DNA of 64,000 nucleotides from Laetiporus sulphureus 93-53. Lineage: Eukaryota; Basidiomycota; Agaricomycetes; Polyporales; Laetiporaceae. Under the pieces are notes generated by a model. The model saw only the letters and a program-made list of their open reading frames with translations, was not told the DNA's origin and did not search any database. Below are positions 12,301 to 23,085 of this stretch, piece after piece (positions within the stretch are counted from its first letter, which is position 1; each line of letters opens with the position of its first letter). Both the position numbers and the translations under genes were made by a program. The stretch spans positions 4,419-68,418 of the forward strand of contig NW_024468549.1 in NCBI RefSeq assembly GCF_001632365.1. The letters run 5' to 3'.

Positions 12301-13038
12301 GATACGGTTTGCTTGGACTTTGGCATGGTTTTCCTGCACGACCTAGTTGATAAATGTAGCCGAGAGATGCTAATGTTGTGCTCTCAAAAAACGTGTCATT
12401 CCAACACTGAAATATGAGCGGGTTAAGATAGTAAGTAGGTTGAGCAAGAATGAATAACGTACCTCAATGCGGTGAAGCGGGAGATCAGAATGAGCACCAA
12501 GAATGCATGTCTTGCACAGAAGAGGCTTCCCGGTGCATTCATGACAGTGCAAGCTTCCTAAGCTTGCACAGTTCTGGCAGGTCTGATGAGGAAATGCATC
12601 TGCAAGCCCATCCATACAGATTAGCTCCTCCAGAAATGTCTGGCAAAAAGGCAGCCAATTCAAGATCTTCTCCTACACTTACGGTCAGCATAAGGGTTAC
12701 TATCGTCAGCTGCTCATGTACGATGTGCGTTTATCGCTACAGTCTCTCTTTTTCCCCCCTTCTCCCAAGTCCATGCTATCTGCGACGTTGTCATCTGCAA
12801 CACAAGTAGCTCCATCCTGATCATCGTCTCGGACTTTCAAGTCGGGGTGCTGCACCGGCTTGGCTTGTACATGTCTCACTCGTTGTCCTAGGTGCCCACT
12901 CTTCGTCGTATGCAGCGTGTATGACTGTTGAACGTTCGCAGACATGGTAGGCTCGTCATCGGTGATGGTGACTCGGTGTGTTTTCTTTGCAGTGCGAGAG
13001 CACTGGGATGAGCCAGTACGTTTGCTTGATTCCGCCAT
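9385..13038 (-). pseudogene. CxC2-type KDZ (Kyakuja-Dileera-Zisupton) transposase, one nonsense codon
   Basis: KDZ elements are cut-and-paste transposons abundant in Agaricomycetes; this ORF would encode the transposase. Reading leftwards on the minus strand, a basic start (MAESSKRTG, 13038) leads to a CxC2 cysteine cluster (QNCASL...HECTGKPLLCKTC, about 12600-12490). Next come LHVGWFPASTD.QTAFTF (about 12190), VDANFHIHCKDRGLTDV (about 11690) and the KDZ core. The core has AVLCARHAFVHKKGVGDLQ (about 11410), TYDIACQFSKNF (about 11230) and PAHGPNHVRYSLNYVRHV...GEGIESSW (about 11120-11030). The long helical C-terminal part includes LRVAQADDALAEIR (about 10150) and EYLRWKARWWRQHAG (about 9670). 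About six short introns are needed. Inside the last exon one TGA (9681-9679, reading CGA TGA) interrupts the frame, which then continues to 9385. Everything else recognised is open, so inactivation looks recent. Confidence 0.85.
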
Positions 13039-13319
13039 GAGAGGGAATAATCTGGCAATGATGATGCATGCAGCAAGAAGCCGAAAAGTTGAGACTGCAC
13101 TGAGCACTAGCCTCACCGAGATGGGCCACATGTGGACTAACAATCAATAGCCACCCGATTGCTATACATTGTGCATAGAGGGTGATCACGCATTTACATG
13201 CATCCGACAGTATCTCTGAATATAATTCAAATCTCATTGATCGGACACTTTCTAGCAACATCACACATGTATCTAAGGTGATACTCATTCAAAGAATATA
13301 GAACCATACCTAGATGATG

Positions 13320-13780
13320 TCAGCTTCCCCGTCAGGCAGTAGAACAGGACAGCATGAACTTCGTTGAAATCTGCAGCGTGTTCGTTAGCATGCTTGACGT
13401 ATTATCGACACACTTTGCACCTCATAATGATGCTCATTCGCTTTCTTCGTATGATCTGTGATGCTATCTCTTGCTCGCACCCGCTCAATCCATTCCATCT
13501 TCACAGCATGATTGGCCTCGAACAAGCCGTGGTCAATTTCACGCAACCTCTGCCGGCATAGAGCGTGTATCACAGCGCACATTATAAAGTCCGGTATCAA
13601 AGCCTTTAGGATGACATGTGATAAGTATCCCATCCTGATGACAACATGAAACGCTCGACTCACCTTATCCAGCAAAGCATAGCCAACATGCAGAGTGGCC
13701 TCCATGAACGGCACGATAATTGTTGAGTGCGAGAGCTGTCGTGCGCCATGCCTGAAATATATATGAGCTTCGAGCTTCAA
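13320..13780 (-). pseudogene. N-terminal fragment of a CFA-synthase / coclaurine-N-methyltransferase-like gene
   Basis: The conceptual protein matches the N-terminal region of fungal SAM-dependent methyltransferases related to cyclopropane-fatty-acid synthase and coclaurine N-methyltransferase. It reads IIVPFMEATLHVGYALLDK, then LIPDFIMCAVIHALCRQRL, then MEWIERVRARDSITDHTKKA and NEHHYEV. A possible next exon at about 13370-13320 gives SSCCPVLLPDGEA, resembling the segment just before the Rossmann fold. The SAM-binding GxGxG core and everything beyond are missing, so the copy cannot be active. An intron seems to lie inside the fragment (about 13610-13665), pointing to DNA-level duplication. 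The family match rests on recognised motifs, not on a search. Confidence 0.6.
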
Positions 13781-15291
13781 GGGTAGGATGTCAGCGGAAT
13801 GTCGAAATGTATCTGATGTATTGAAAGACTGTCACGATGATGTTGCTCCTTTCAGACTCAGATAACGTCGATAGTGTATGCAAATCAGCTATGAGCGGTC
13901 TATAATGACAGCATCACTGAGAGAGAGAGAATCTGAGCAGCGACAGATGGCGCACCAAGTCGAAATGCAGAACATACCAAGCCCAAGCCCCTTCCAGATC
14001 AGCCTCATCATGAACTGAAGTAGTAAGACATCACGTCTTACGCAGAGGAAAGAAGAGGGATGGGCAGTACTCACCGCAGCGTCGACGCCGGCCGAAGCAT
14101 TCTCCATGCCATCCATTGCTATCTGCATCCCTTCAGGTGTCCCGGCGCATCCTGAAGGGATATAGCATAGTGATATTAGAGAGACTCAGATTGCAAAACA
14201 GTAGAGCGGGTTAACGTACCTCCGATGCCGCTCAGCGACTCTACTCAAGCACCTCGGAACCCACGCTGCAGAGGACCATGATAGCTGTGTTGCGGCCAGG
14301 TCGCAGTGCTGCCCATATCCAAAGTGAGGGCCAGTGGTGCACCAGATTGCACTGTATAGAAGAGCGGCCGAGCACGCAGGTCGCGATAGTGGAGGGACGA
14401 GCCGCAGAAGCGAGACTGTTGCAGCCAGGTCGTGGTGCTGCTCTAAGCCACAGCATGAGAAGGGGGGCACAGACTGCCATAAAAACAGGAGCGGTCGAGT
14501 ACAGAGATCTGATGTTGGAGAGGGCGAGCTGAAAATGGAGACCTGAAAGCAGGACGCGAAGTACAGAATCGCGAACACGGGAAAGAGAGATATCTCGGAC
14601 AAAGAGAAAGGTGGCCAGACGCCCATGAGTGCATCACCCATAGTCACACCAGTCAAATAAATTCTAGGGTGAACATTCTTTACATGTACACTGAATACGA
14701 AAATTGCGAACCAATCTGATATGTCTCAGAAGAGATATAAAGTACGTAGATATGATGCGACCCGCGACCCTGAGCTCAGACGAGGTTATTAGCCACCACA
14801 TTGAGTGACACCATGTCACGCTTGTGGCTGAGCATGCACAGTTTGTGATCTTCTACCCTGGGCTTATTGTGAACGCAATCCGTGCCTCGCAAGCATAAAT
14901 CCTGTTCACGGTGCCGTCAATAGATCACAGATTAATTATATGCATTGATTCCCAATTTTCCCGCTCTTCAGCTCATAAGCCAGGGCCACAAGAGCATGTC
15001 ACGCTCGGTGCTTGCTGGGTCCGTACTTGCAGCTGCAGAAAACACCATCTTCGCACTCCCATTGCAGTGCTTGCGGACGAAAAAATCTGAAAAAGGTTTC
15101 AAAAATCGTGTTAGCATTGCCCCGAGCAACCTTGAGAAATTGAAGCATTCTTGGGAAGAACCTCGTGCTACAGTAAGGTTTGACGAGCTTGAACGACACT
15201 TCAGCCACCCGTCCAGTGCTTCGCGCGCTCGCTCAACGTTGCAACATTCAGCGTTTGGCTTTATCTATGCATGCTCATACTACTGTGCACC
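13781..15291. other. 1.5 kb without a recognised gene; imperfect tandem repeat at 14286-14510
   Basis: Short ORFs on both strands have no features I recognise. Two blocks starting GTTGCGGCCAGGTCGCAGTGCTG (14290) and GTTGCAGCCAGGTCGTGGTGCTG (14417) are offset by about 128 bp and look like a diverged tandem duplication. They differ mainly at CpG-type positions. Confidence 0.4.
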
Positions 15292-15998
15292 ATGAATCAG
15301 TTACTTGAAGACAGCAATGACTGGCTATTTTATGAGGAGCACCTTCCAGCAAAAACTTATTATATCAGGTCAATTCCGTGTACTACAATGACCGCTTTGT
15401 TGCTAATTTGTGCAGCCTCATCAGCCACCGTCAGGCACATCTGCGATATCAGCAATATTATAATGCAAGCATCCGAGCCTCTCGCAGGAAGTTGAGCAAG
15501 AGGGATCAGGCCGCTGCGAGGGAGAAAATGCGTCAGGAAGCACATGGTCTACATTGGTGAGTATTCAGGAATCAGCATCATGTTATTTTCATTTTATTCA
15601 ACTGAAGTGCACACAGTGCATATGACAATCCTATTGCTCACAAGTCCAGTCAGCATAACCCAGAACGCACACCGCAAATGGCTCATGTGGAGATCTAGCT
15701 ATGGAAAGAATTGCAAGACCTCAAGTCCGACTTCATCAGGGCGCACGGTTCTACATGGCTGCATTTTTATCTGACGGAACTCGACGTCAGGAAGCGGGGC
15801 TTGCTCATCAGCAGAAGCACTGATCTGCATTGCACTCACCAGCTTGTCGCCATCTATCACCAGGAATTTGAGCTTCTACAGCAGGGCGCACACAAGTATG
15901 AACAAGCCATCACTGATCATGCCCTGACTATCTTTGGGCGAGGGTATGTGGCTTTTCTGGATGATCGTTATGGCTGCTTACCCAGAACAATGATATAG
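15292..15998 (+). pseudogene. Hypothetical multi-exon gene or relic, family not recognised
   Basis: Starting at ATG 15292, two well-formed short introns are suggested. One is 15369-15415 (GTCAAT...GTGCAG). The other opens at 15557 (GTGAGT) and probably ends at CAG 15661-15663. Exon 1 reads DWLFYEEHLPAK. Exon 2 is basic and helical (ASRRKLSKRDQAAAREKMRQ). The downstream part (about 15711-15998) reads LKSDFIRAHGSTWLHFYLTEL, then HQLVAIYHQEFELL and GRGYVAFLDDRYG, ending in TAG. Joining exon 2 to the last part in one frame is not clean: the obvious acceptor gives TGA at the junction. It may therefore be a relic. No domain is recognised. An alpha-helical, non-membrane protein is all the sequence suggests. 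Confidence 0.35.
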
Positions 15999-16116
15999 AG
16001 TGAATAAAACATATTTTAAGAAGGTCTACGGCTTTTAAACATCATTCTTCTACTTATGAGCATTGTATATCTAATACATCATCTGCAATACACTTCGGGA
16101 GGAGGAGCTGGGGCAA

Positions 16117-16788
16117 GTGACACCACTCGTGCCAATCGTCGAGGCATCTTTCGAATCCGTGACTGCAGCCAGCTCGGAGTCCTCTGAGGAGGTTGACATC
16201 ATGTTGAACATCAGTGTATCTGAGCCTGAGGCACTCGCCGAAGGCGAAGTGCATGCCATGGTTGAGGAAATGCAGAATGCAGCTGAAGGAGAGCAGCATA
16301 AGACATCAGAAGAATTGAGTGCAAAACCAAGCCCGTACCTGATGCCACTTCCACCATCACCGCCTTCAGCATTGCCGAACCCGGAGTACCCACATAAGCT
16401 GATGCCGATGCCGGTGGAAGGCCTTCCCAAGCAGTGGGTACCTTCGATCGGAGAGGTCGTGTAATGAGCCATGGACGAAGAACGGGCTGAAGGAGAAGTG
16501 GATACGCCAATGCTCAGCCCGACGCAGCACCACGATCACGATGCGGAGAGCTCGAGCGAGGGTGAGGGCCCAGAGACGCCTCTGCCAGATATTGTGGCAT
16601 TTGCAATGAACGTTGTCATTTCGGTGAGTGCGGGTGTGCATGATGAGTCAGATTCGTGTGTGCAGACGCTTGGGAATGCGGTTGGTAGTGAGCCAGGGAA
16701 GGGACAGGAGCAGGGGCAGAAGGAGGGCCAGAGGCTTTTCAGTTGGGGCATCGGGATTGGGGGGAGGTTGAGCGGGCATGCAGCATAG
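16117..16788 (+). pseudogene. Acidic low-complexity ORFs, unknown
   Basis: Two open stretches in one frame (16117-16461 and 16471-16785) are separated only by TAA TGA at 16462-16467. The product would be rich in Glu, Ser and Pro (AASSESSEEVDIM; SPYLMPLPPSPPSALPNPEYP; AESSSEGEGPETPLP) with no domain I know. It may be the disordered tail of the relic just upstream or a separate small gene. Coding status is uncertain. Confidence 0.25.
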
Positions 16789-17715
16789 TGTCCTGCCTTC
16801 GCTGTCGCATAGATCTTGTGAGCGCAGCAGGATGAGGGAGCATGAATTTACCTTAGAACATTCTGTACATAGTTTGGCCCAAATTTGCGTGCATCTGAGA
16901 GTGGTGCACTTTTTGTGTGATGGGCTAACTTCATACTGCGAATGAATCAACATTGATCGGCACAGACAACCACGTCGACCATTCTGACTAGTCATGAGCA
17001 TGCACATCGTTATCCTGCAGTGGCTACGTACCATGGTCCCATGTAAAACAGGTATAGATGCTCCTCATCCTCTGAAGACTCAGAGGATGGTGGTGCTACA
17101 AAATAATATAAAAACATTCAGCCCATGAAAATGTCGAACTTACTGTTAATCTCTACCTGTCCGACGAGAGACCCCAATTGAAAGTGGAGTTACGCATGTC
17201 ATGCCAGGGTGGAGAAAACTGGCATTAGACTGGGAAAGGCAATGAAATCACAGCGGCATACATTGACCGCTGCCAAGACTCGATCAAGTGGCTTATGCGC
17301 CCACGAACTGGCGGCCAGTTAAAATTGGCAAAGACGGAGAGTACTCGAAACATCGGGCAGCAAATGCCGCATGTGACTTGTGAAGCGGTCCGAGCTGTAA
17401 AAATGATTTCAGTGAGACCAATATACCACTCCTGCCTGGGATTGAGCAGCGCAGCGACAGGATGGACAGAGGTGGAGATGTGGATGGAGGCATATGGAGA
17501 GGATGATGGCTAGAGGGGCAGGACATTCAGCTCACCGGTTAGAGATGAATATCACATTATCCATTTGCGCAGTTTCTGGCAATTGTTGCTGTACCTGCAG
17601 CCTGAGCATTGTACCTGGTAGAGTAGTGGCTTCAGCTGTGAAAAGTTTTGAATGATTCGTGAGATACACCTGTGAACGCATCGCACATCTGTTCCTTTCC
17701 CTCGCTGTTGCCAGT
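16789..17715. other. No gene recognised
   Basis: Mixed short ORFs without family features. It probably includes the upstream region of the gene starting at 17716. Confidence 0.35.
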
Positions 17716-20127
17716 ATGCCTGGAAAAGAATGGACATCAGAAACACAGAAGATATGGCTCGAACACAGGAGGGCAGCATTCTTGAATGCTCAGGAGACCA
17801 AAACCACCTCCGCTTTCATGTTGTCCACCTCTGAAGCTTGGTTTGGCGAGTTTGGTGTTGATCCACCCACTGCAAAGGAGCTACAGCAGGCGAATGGCAG
17901 CAAAGAGGCTGCCAATGTCATTGTAACAGAAAAGATGAAGAAAGTACGTCAATGCAACACACCTGATCATCACTGCTTCTGATGGAATCTTGCAGTGCCT
18001 GCGATGGTGGTTTGATAACCATACATGCATTACATCATCTGGCAGTGGTTCGAAGAAGGTGCTCGACTTGACAAAGGGCCGCAAGCAGAGATTGCACCCG
18101 TATCAAGCCTATTACAAGCTCTATACGGAGAAACTACGGCCAATCATCGACAAAAAGTATGCGACATACCTTAGTACCCTTCCATCTGGCACTGGTCCTC
18201 ACAACAAGTGGGTATGGGGCAATGAGCTTGTTAAGCAGCTCCTCATGGAGGAGACAGAGGATGTGAAGGCTGAGGTGGAAAAGTTCTGTGACGTGTCAAG
18301 TGTAGCACCGTTTAACTTCGAAGACGAGGTGGATGAGGAGTTGCCGAATGAGGAACAGAGTGCGAAGCAGAAAAGGGTGAAGGAGATGTTCGAGTAGGTG
18401 CCTTTTCTCTGGATGCTGTGATAATGTGCTCACTCTCAAATTAGTGCGATTGACAACCTTGCACGCACGGTGAAAGTTGCTCTTGATAGAATCGAAGAGC
18501 AAACTGGGTGGAAAGTGACAATCATTTGCGGTGGCCCGCATCCGATGCTGAAAAAAATTAGGACTATGGTGTATGTTACTCTCCTCCACTTGGCTCATTC
18601 CATCTTGACACCCGGAGTAACCAGATACCATACAGGGATAACGAGGGACTCAGGCCACACATTTTCGCAAATCATCGGCACTGATTGGATGGAGAAAGTG
18701 GAGGCACCCTTTCGTGAGTTCGTACAGAGATGCTATCGTAAGTGCCCTTGGCTGTGTGCAGTGTGGTTTGATCGAAGTACTAAATTCGCTCTACAGCACC
18801 TGATTGGGAGGTGAGACTGGGGTTACCCGACATGAAAGAAAGCTCCTCCACAAACACCAGCGCTCCTGCCTCACGCTCTGGCACTCTCAACTCCCAGCCC
18901 GCTCATGCACCCTCAGAGTCTGTGGAAGCCTCAAAAGAGAACGAAGACTCACTCTTAGTTACAGCACATGCTGGCTCCCCACACGAGTCCTCACCAGATC
19001 CATACAAGTTTGACAATGAAAAAGAGCAGAATATCGCTGCAGTGCATGCACTGTTCAAGCAATCAGGCCTCAATGATGATCTAGCGAAGCTCAAGGCCAA
19101 GGTCAAGAAAGGAAAAAGGCGAGAGCATGGCAGATCTGAAGTGTTAAATCAGACTTCGGCTATTGGTTACAGGTACGTCGGTAGTCTGCATAATCTTTTG
19201 TGATCTCGCTAATCTATGCATTTCAGTCAATTACTCACTACCAGCATCACGGATCCATTAGATTCTGCACAAGGTTCCACTGTGACAGGCTCTACATCGA
19301 CCTCTATTCAAGCACCTTCGCCGCTGATCGCTGCTTCTACAAGCAGTGCTGCGCTGACTCCTGCTCCTGTGTCAACCGTTACTCCCATATCGACCCTTCT
19401 CTCTGTGACTAAGAACACTGCGCTGACCTTGTCCTCCATGACTAGCGCTGCACTGATCTTGTCCTCCATGATTAGTGCCACACTAATTTTTGTTCCGACA
19501 CCAGTCTCTGCTTCTGCATCAATTCCTGTGCCTACCTTTGTTGCGAAGGAGCCGAGCATTGGTGAGGCTGGCCTTCCCACCTGGATACAAGATGCGAGAC
19601 AATATTTCACCGGTGTTACCGGTGTTGGATCCTGGAAGACTCTCGTCAACTCATGGCTCACATTTGAACATCGCCTGGGCTACCCGGATGGTTCTCGTGC
19701 GAACTGGCTGGCATCGAAGGGACGTCTGGAAGAGATCAAACAGTGGATCAAGAAAGCTCATCCATACAAAGCGAGTGCAGTCACCATCAATGTGAAGATG
19801 TTTTCAGGAACTTGGAAGGGTTGGTGGAGGAACATTCAGCCTGTCGGATGTGTTCAGGGTGTAGAGTGGCCGCTTTTACAGAACGTGGAGCAGGACTTGA
19901 ATTGGATGGGATTGGACCGTGGTGGATGCAACGGTATGTTCTTGGTCATTGTTTCGTTGTCGTGGTGGGTGGCAGCAGCTCGCTCAGATGCACAAGTTGT
20001 CGATGTGACACTTGCTGTTGAAGACGTGCTATGGGTGCTTGGACAGCTGGCCATGCATGTCACTCGAAAGCATTCTGCTACAGGTAGTTCTGGATCCCCA
20101 AGCAAACGTGCACGTATGTCCAACTAA
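17716..20127 (+). CDS. Agaricomycete-expanded protein of unknown function, six exons, open throughout
   Basis: Exons that keep one frame are 17716-17943, 17996-18393, 18445-18570, 18625-18737, 18797-19172 and 19227-20127; all introns are GT-AG and about 50-60 nt. The N-terminal part has KEWTSETQKIWLEHR and LRWWFDNHT, typical of the start of this family. A middle block reads RIEEQTGWKVTIICGGPHP, then GHTFSQIIG. A long Ser/Thr/Ala-rich linker follows (about 19230-19540). The C-terminal domain has LPTWIQDARQYFTGV, WLTFEHRLGYPDG, TWKGWWRNIQP, CNGMFLVIVSLSWW and VEDVLWVLGQL, ending KRARMSN. I recognise the motif order from many Agaricomycete gene models, but no function is established to my knowledge. 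It is the only clearly open multi-exon gene in the transposon-rich half and shows no premature stop. The poly-Ser/Thr linker could be confused with a mucin-like region, but no signal peptide is seen. Confidence 0.65.
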
Positions 20128-21635
20128 TGCCTCGAGATCTATCTTTGTTCATTTCAAAAAGGATGAACTGGCAAACTTAACACTGTCATGTACCTACAAT
20201 GTTTTAAATTTTGCGTGGCTTCAATGTAGCCATGATGTGCTCAAAAATGTGTGCGAAGCTATGGTGCCCAGTTAGATATTTTGTTTATAAAATAGATATG
20301 TCCAAATTTAGCTATCATCATCATGTGGCTGAATGTAGCCTGTCTTATTATGGTCTTACATAATATTTAGATATTTTTATTGCATTATCTGAGTCGTGAC
20401 ATGTCAATGGTGTGAGACTAAGCTGAACTGAGCCGAGCTGAGCGACATAACTCGCTGTCAACTTGAACGTCTGAGTTTTCCTAAGGTGAGTCATGACTCA
20501 ACTCGTGAGTCCACCATAGATAAAAATGGACATTTGGAAGTAAGTAGCTGACCATGTCAGAGATGTAATAGTTTAAAATTTAACAATAACTATGAAATTC
20601 AATGCATTGCATCACACTGAGTATGCAGTCTCATGATGATTTCTCTTACATTGACCAATAGAACACAGCCATCATATTATATAATTCCATCAGATGAGTC
20701 AGTGAGCTGTCTGAGTTGAGAACTCAGCTTGGCTCGACTCTCTAAGTTGAATGACTCAACACGCAAGTTGAGCTGAGTTTGCGAGTTGGGCTCAGCTTAT
20801 TGATCACACTATGTGTCAAGCCTGAGCAATAATGAGAGATGATCTAATATGAATAAATGATAATTATGTCATAAATTTACATCGATAATTGAACTGCAGA
20901 CACAAAGTACAGTTGCCTGTAACAAGTCTGGAGCTTAGACCAGGCTGAGCTCAAACTAAGCTCAAGCCCTGTTAAAGGGCCCAGCTAGCAATTCTGGTAA
21001 ACTTGAGTCTGCTGAAGCTGAGCTGGGCTCTGAAAAATACTAGTGATTATATAATGTCATCGTATAAGTTGATGAGCTGTCCAAGTTTCAGCCTAGCTGA
21101 ATCCCTTAAGTTAACATGCGAGTCAAGCTGAGATCATGTGTTGAACTCAGCTTGTCACCCACACTATTGAGATGTGTATTGAATAATTCTGAATTAGGTG
21201 TTCTTGTGGCATGACCAAGCTTAGCCCGCTCTACTATGTCCTTTTTTAATTTAGTGAATTTGTTGATTTATTCTTTATAGCTTTGAAGTCTTTCAGTTAT
21301 CTTAGAAAAAAATTGAATAACTTTGATTTGCCTATCACTGTGGTATAGCTGAAGCTGATCTGCGATATTATGTCTCTTTTATAACATAATTATGCATTAT
21401 CACTGAACAAGTGTGCTGTATTTTAAGCAGATTGATGATTTTCAATCCACATTTAACATTATAGATTATGGAGCTCTCTTTAAATGATGTTATTCACAAG
21501 AATGATCAACACCTGCAAGCAACTAAAATATACAATATAATCAAGATCTTGGATTGCAGTGTGCTTTAGGGCTAACACATTTATTCATGTCATCAATAGC
21601 ACTACATTTTAGGCTGAATCACATTCTCAGTTTTC
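20128..21635. repeat. A+T-rich gene-free region with dense GAGCTGAG/ACTCAAC palindromic words
   Basis: No ORF of interest. Between about 20410 and 21180 short words such as GAGCTGAG, CTCAGCTT, GACTCAAC and GTTGAGCTGAG recur in both orientations and clusters, giving many small potential hairpins. This resembles a degenerate satellite or a heavily mutated element, but I cannot define a unit length. Confidence 0.45.
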
Positions 21636-22430
21636 TAGGATGCACAATGTGAAACAATCTTTCCCTGGACCTATTACAATGTGCATACAATCATNNNNNN
21701 NNNNNNNNNNNNNNNNNNNNNNNNNNNNNNNNNNNNNNNNNNNNNNNNNNNNNNNNNNNNNNNNNNNNNNNNNNNNNNNNNNNNNNNNNNNNNNNNNNNN
21801 NNNNNNNNNNNNNNNNNNNNNNNNNNNNNNNNNNNNNNNNNNNNNNNNNNNNNNNNNNNNNNNNNNNNNNNNNNNNNNNNNNNNNNNNNNNNNNNNNNNN
21901 NNNNNNNNNNNNNNNNNNNNNNNNNNNNNNNNNNNNNNNNNNNNNNNNNNNNNNNNNNNNNNNNNNNNNNNNNNNNNNNNNNNNNNNNNNNNNNNNNNNN
22001 NNNNNNNNNNNNNNNNNNNNNNNNNNNNNNNNNNNNNNNNNNNNNNNNNNNNNNNNNNNNNNNNNNNNNNNNNNNNNNNNNNNNNNNNNNNNNNNNNNNN
22101 NNNNNNNNNNNNNNNNNNNNNNNNNNNNNNNNNNNNNNNNNNNNNNNNNNNNNNNNNNNNNNNNNNNNNNNNNNNNNNNNNNNNNNNNNNNNNNNNNNNN
22201 NNNNNNNNNNAGGACCTCAATGCATTGTCAATTGCCTAGGATGCACAATGTGAAACAATCTTTCCGTGGATCTATTACAATGTGCATACAATCATGTACA
22301 CAGGTAATCTACAATGTTTAAAACCTCAATGCATTGTCAATTCTCTGAGATGCACAGTGTTTTCTAGTCTTACTACAATGTGCATACAATTATGTACAAT
22401 GAAGACTTACAATGTACAATAACCTCAAGG
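21636..22430. repeat. ~109-bp satellite array spanning an assembly gap
   Basis: The segment CTAGGATGCACAATGTGAAA with the following TTACAATGTGCATACAATCAT occurs just left of the gap (21636-21694) and again right of it (22237-22296). A more diverged unit follows (22346-22393). ACCTCAATGCATTGTCAAT starts at 22214 and 22323, a period of 109 bp. The gap therefore most likely represents collapsed or unassembled copies of the same unit. Confidence 0.75.
21695..22210. other. Assembly gap (N run)
   Basis: 516 undetermined bases. Translated ORFs across it are artefacts. Confidence 0.99.
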
Positions 22431-22455
22431 ACTTGTTCACATTCATTTTAGCACA

Positions 22456-22609
22456 TGTCACGGGACCCGACCTAATCCCTATGAACCAACACCAATTATG
22501 ACGATGGACCACTTCGCCAAAAGGCTGGTAATGCTAAGCTTGTCTTAGCACTTGGTTCGGACCATATATGATAGGTTTTTCACGTGGCACGGAGGGTCAT
22601 ACTGTGACA
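22456..22609. repeat. Left terminal repeat of TRIM-like element
   Basis: 154 bp, TGTCACGGGACC...CATACTGTGACA. Contains TATATGATAGG near the middle. Confidence 0.85.
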
Positions 22610-22926
22610 CTACCCCGCTCTCAAGACGCCTCATCCCGAGGGGTATATAGCATCAACCTCAACCAGGGTATATAGCTGGCAAACCCTATTTGGTTGTAGT
22701 CAGGGGTATTGCAGTAACTCTCTGGGTCTATAGTGACTAACTTGCATGAAAGGACGGGGTGCCACCCTAACCCCTTTTGTCCATAGATCATGACTAACTC
22801 GCACGATTCAGCATCTTTAGCCTATTCATGACTAACTTGCACGACCTTAATAATCGTGTCTAACTTGCACTATAAGTCTGCCAGACCAGAGGTTCGAACC
22901 AGTGACCTTAGGTAAGCTTAGCATCT

Positions 22927-23080
22927 TGTCACGGGACCCGACCTAATCCCTATGAACCAATACCAATTATGACGATGGACCACTTCGCCAAAAGGCTGGT
23001 AATGCTAAGCTTGTCTTAGCACTTGGTTCGGACTATATATGATAGGTTTTTCACGTGGCACGGAGGGTCATACTGTGACA
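22927..23080. repeat. Right terminal repeat of TRIM-like element
   Basis: 154 bp, 152 positions identical to the left repeat, indicating a young insertion. Confidence 0.85.
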
Positions 23081-23085
23081 GCACA

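Larger units (their letters stand above)
22456..23080. mobile_element. TRIM-like non-coding retroelement with 154-bp terminal direct repeats
   Basis: Terminal repeats at 22456-22609 and 22927-23080 differ at only two positions (C in the left, T in the right: 22490/22961 and 22563/23034). Each begins TGTCAC and ends GTGACA, the TG...CA form of LTRs. The element is flanked by the 5-bp duplication GCACA (22451-22455 and 23081-23085). The 317-bp interior has no coding capacity. It carries four copies of a TGACTAACTTGCACGA-like word (22735, 22791, 22829, 22857) and GGTTCGAACC near 22890, similar to a tRNA B-box. I see no obvious primer-binding site or purine tract. Size, termini and duplication fit a terminal-repeat retrotransposon in miniature, mobilised in trans. 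Orientation is not determined. Confidence 0.85.

Noticed and set aside
9200..13330. Terminal inverted repeats and target-site duplication for the KDZ element
   Set aside because: Looked for, but no pair of matching ends could be defended by eye on either side of the gene.
21627..22253. ORFs of about 190-200 codons
   Set aside because: They run through the N gap and consist almost entirely of unknown residues.
22720..22880. CRISPR-like array suggested by four spaced copies of TGACTAACTTGCACGA
   Set aside because: Copies are imperfect, spacing is irregular (56, 38, 28), the host is a eukaryote and they lie inside a retroelement.
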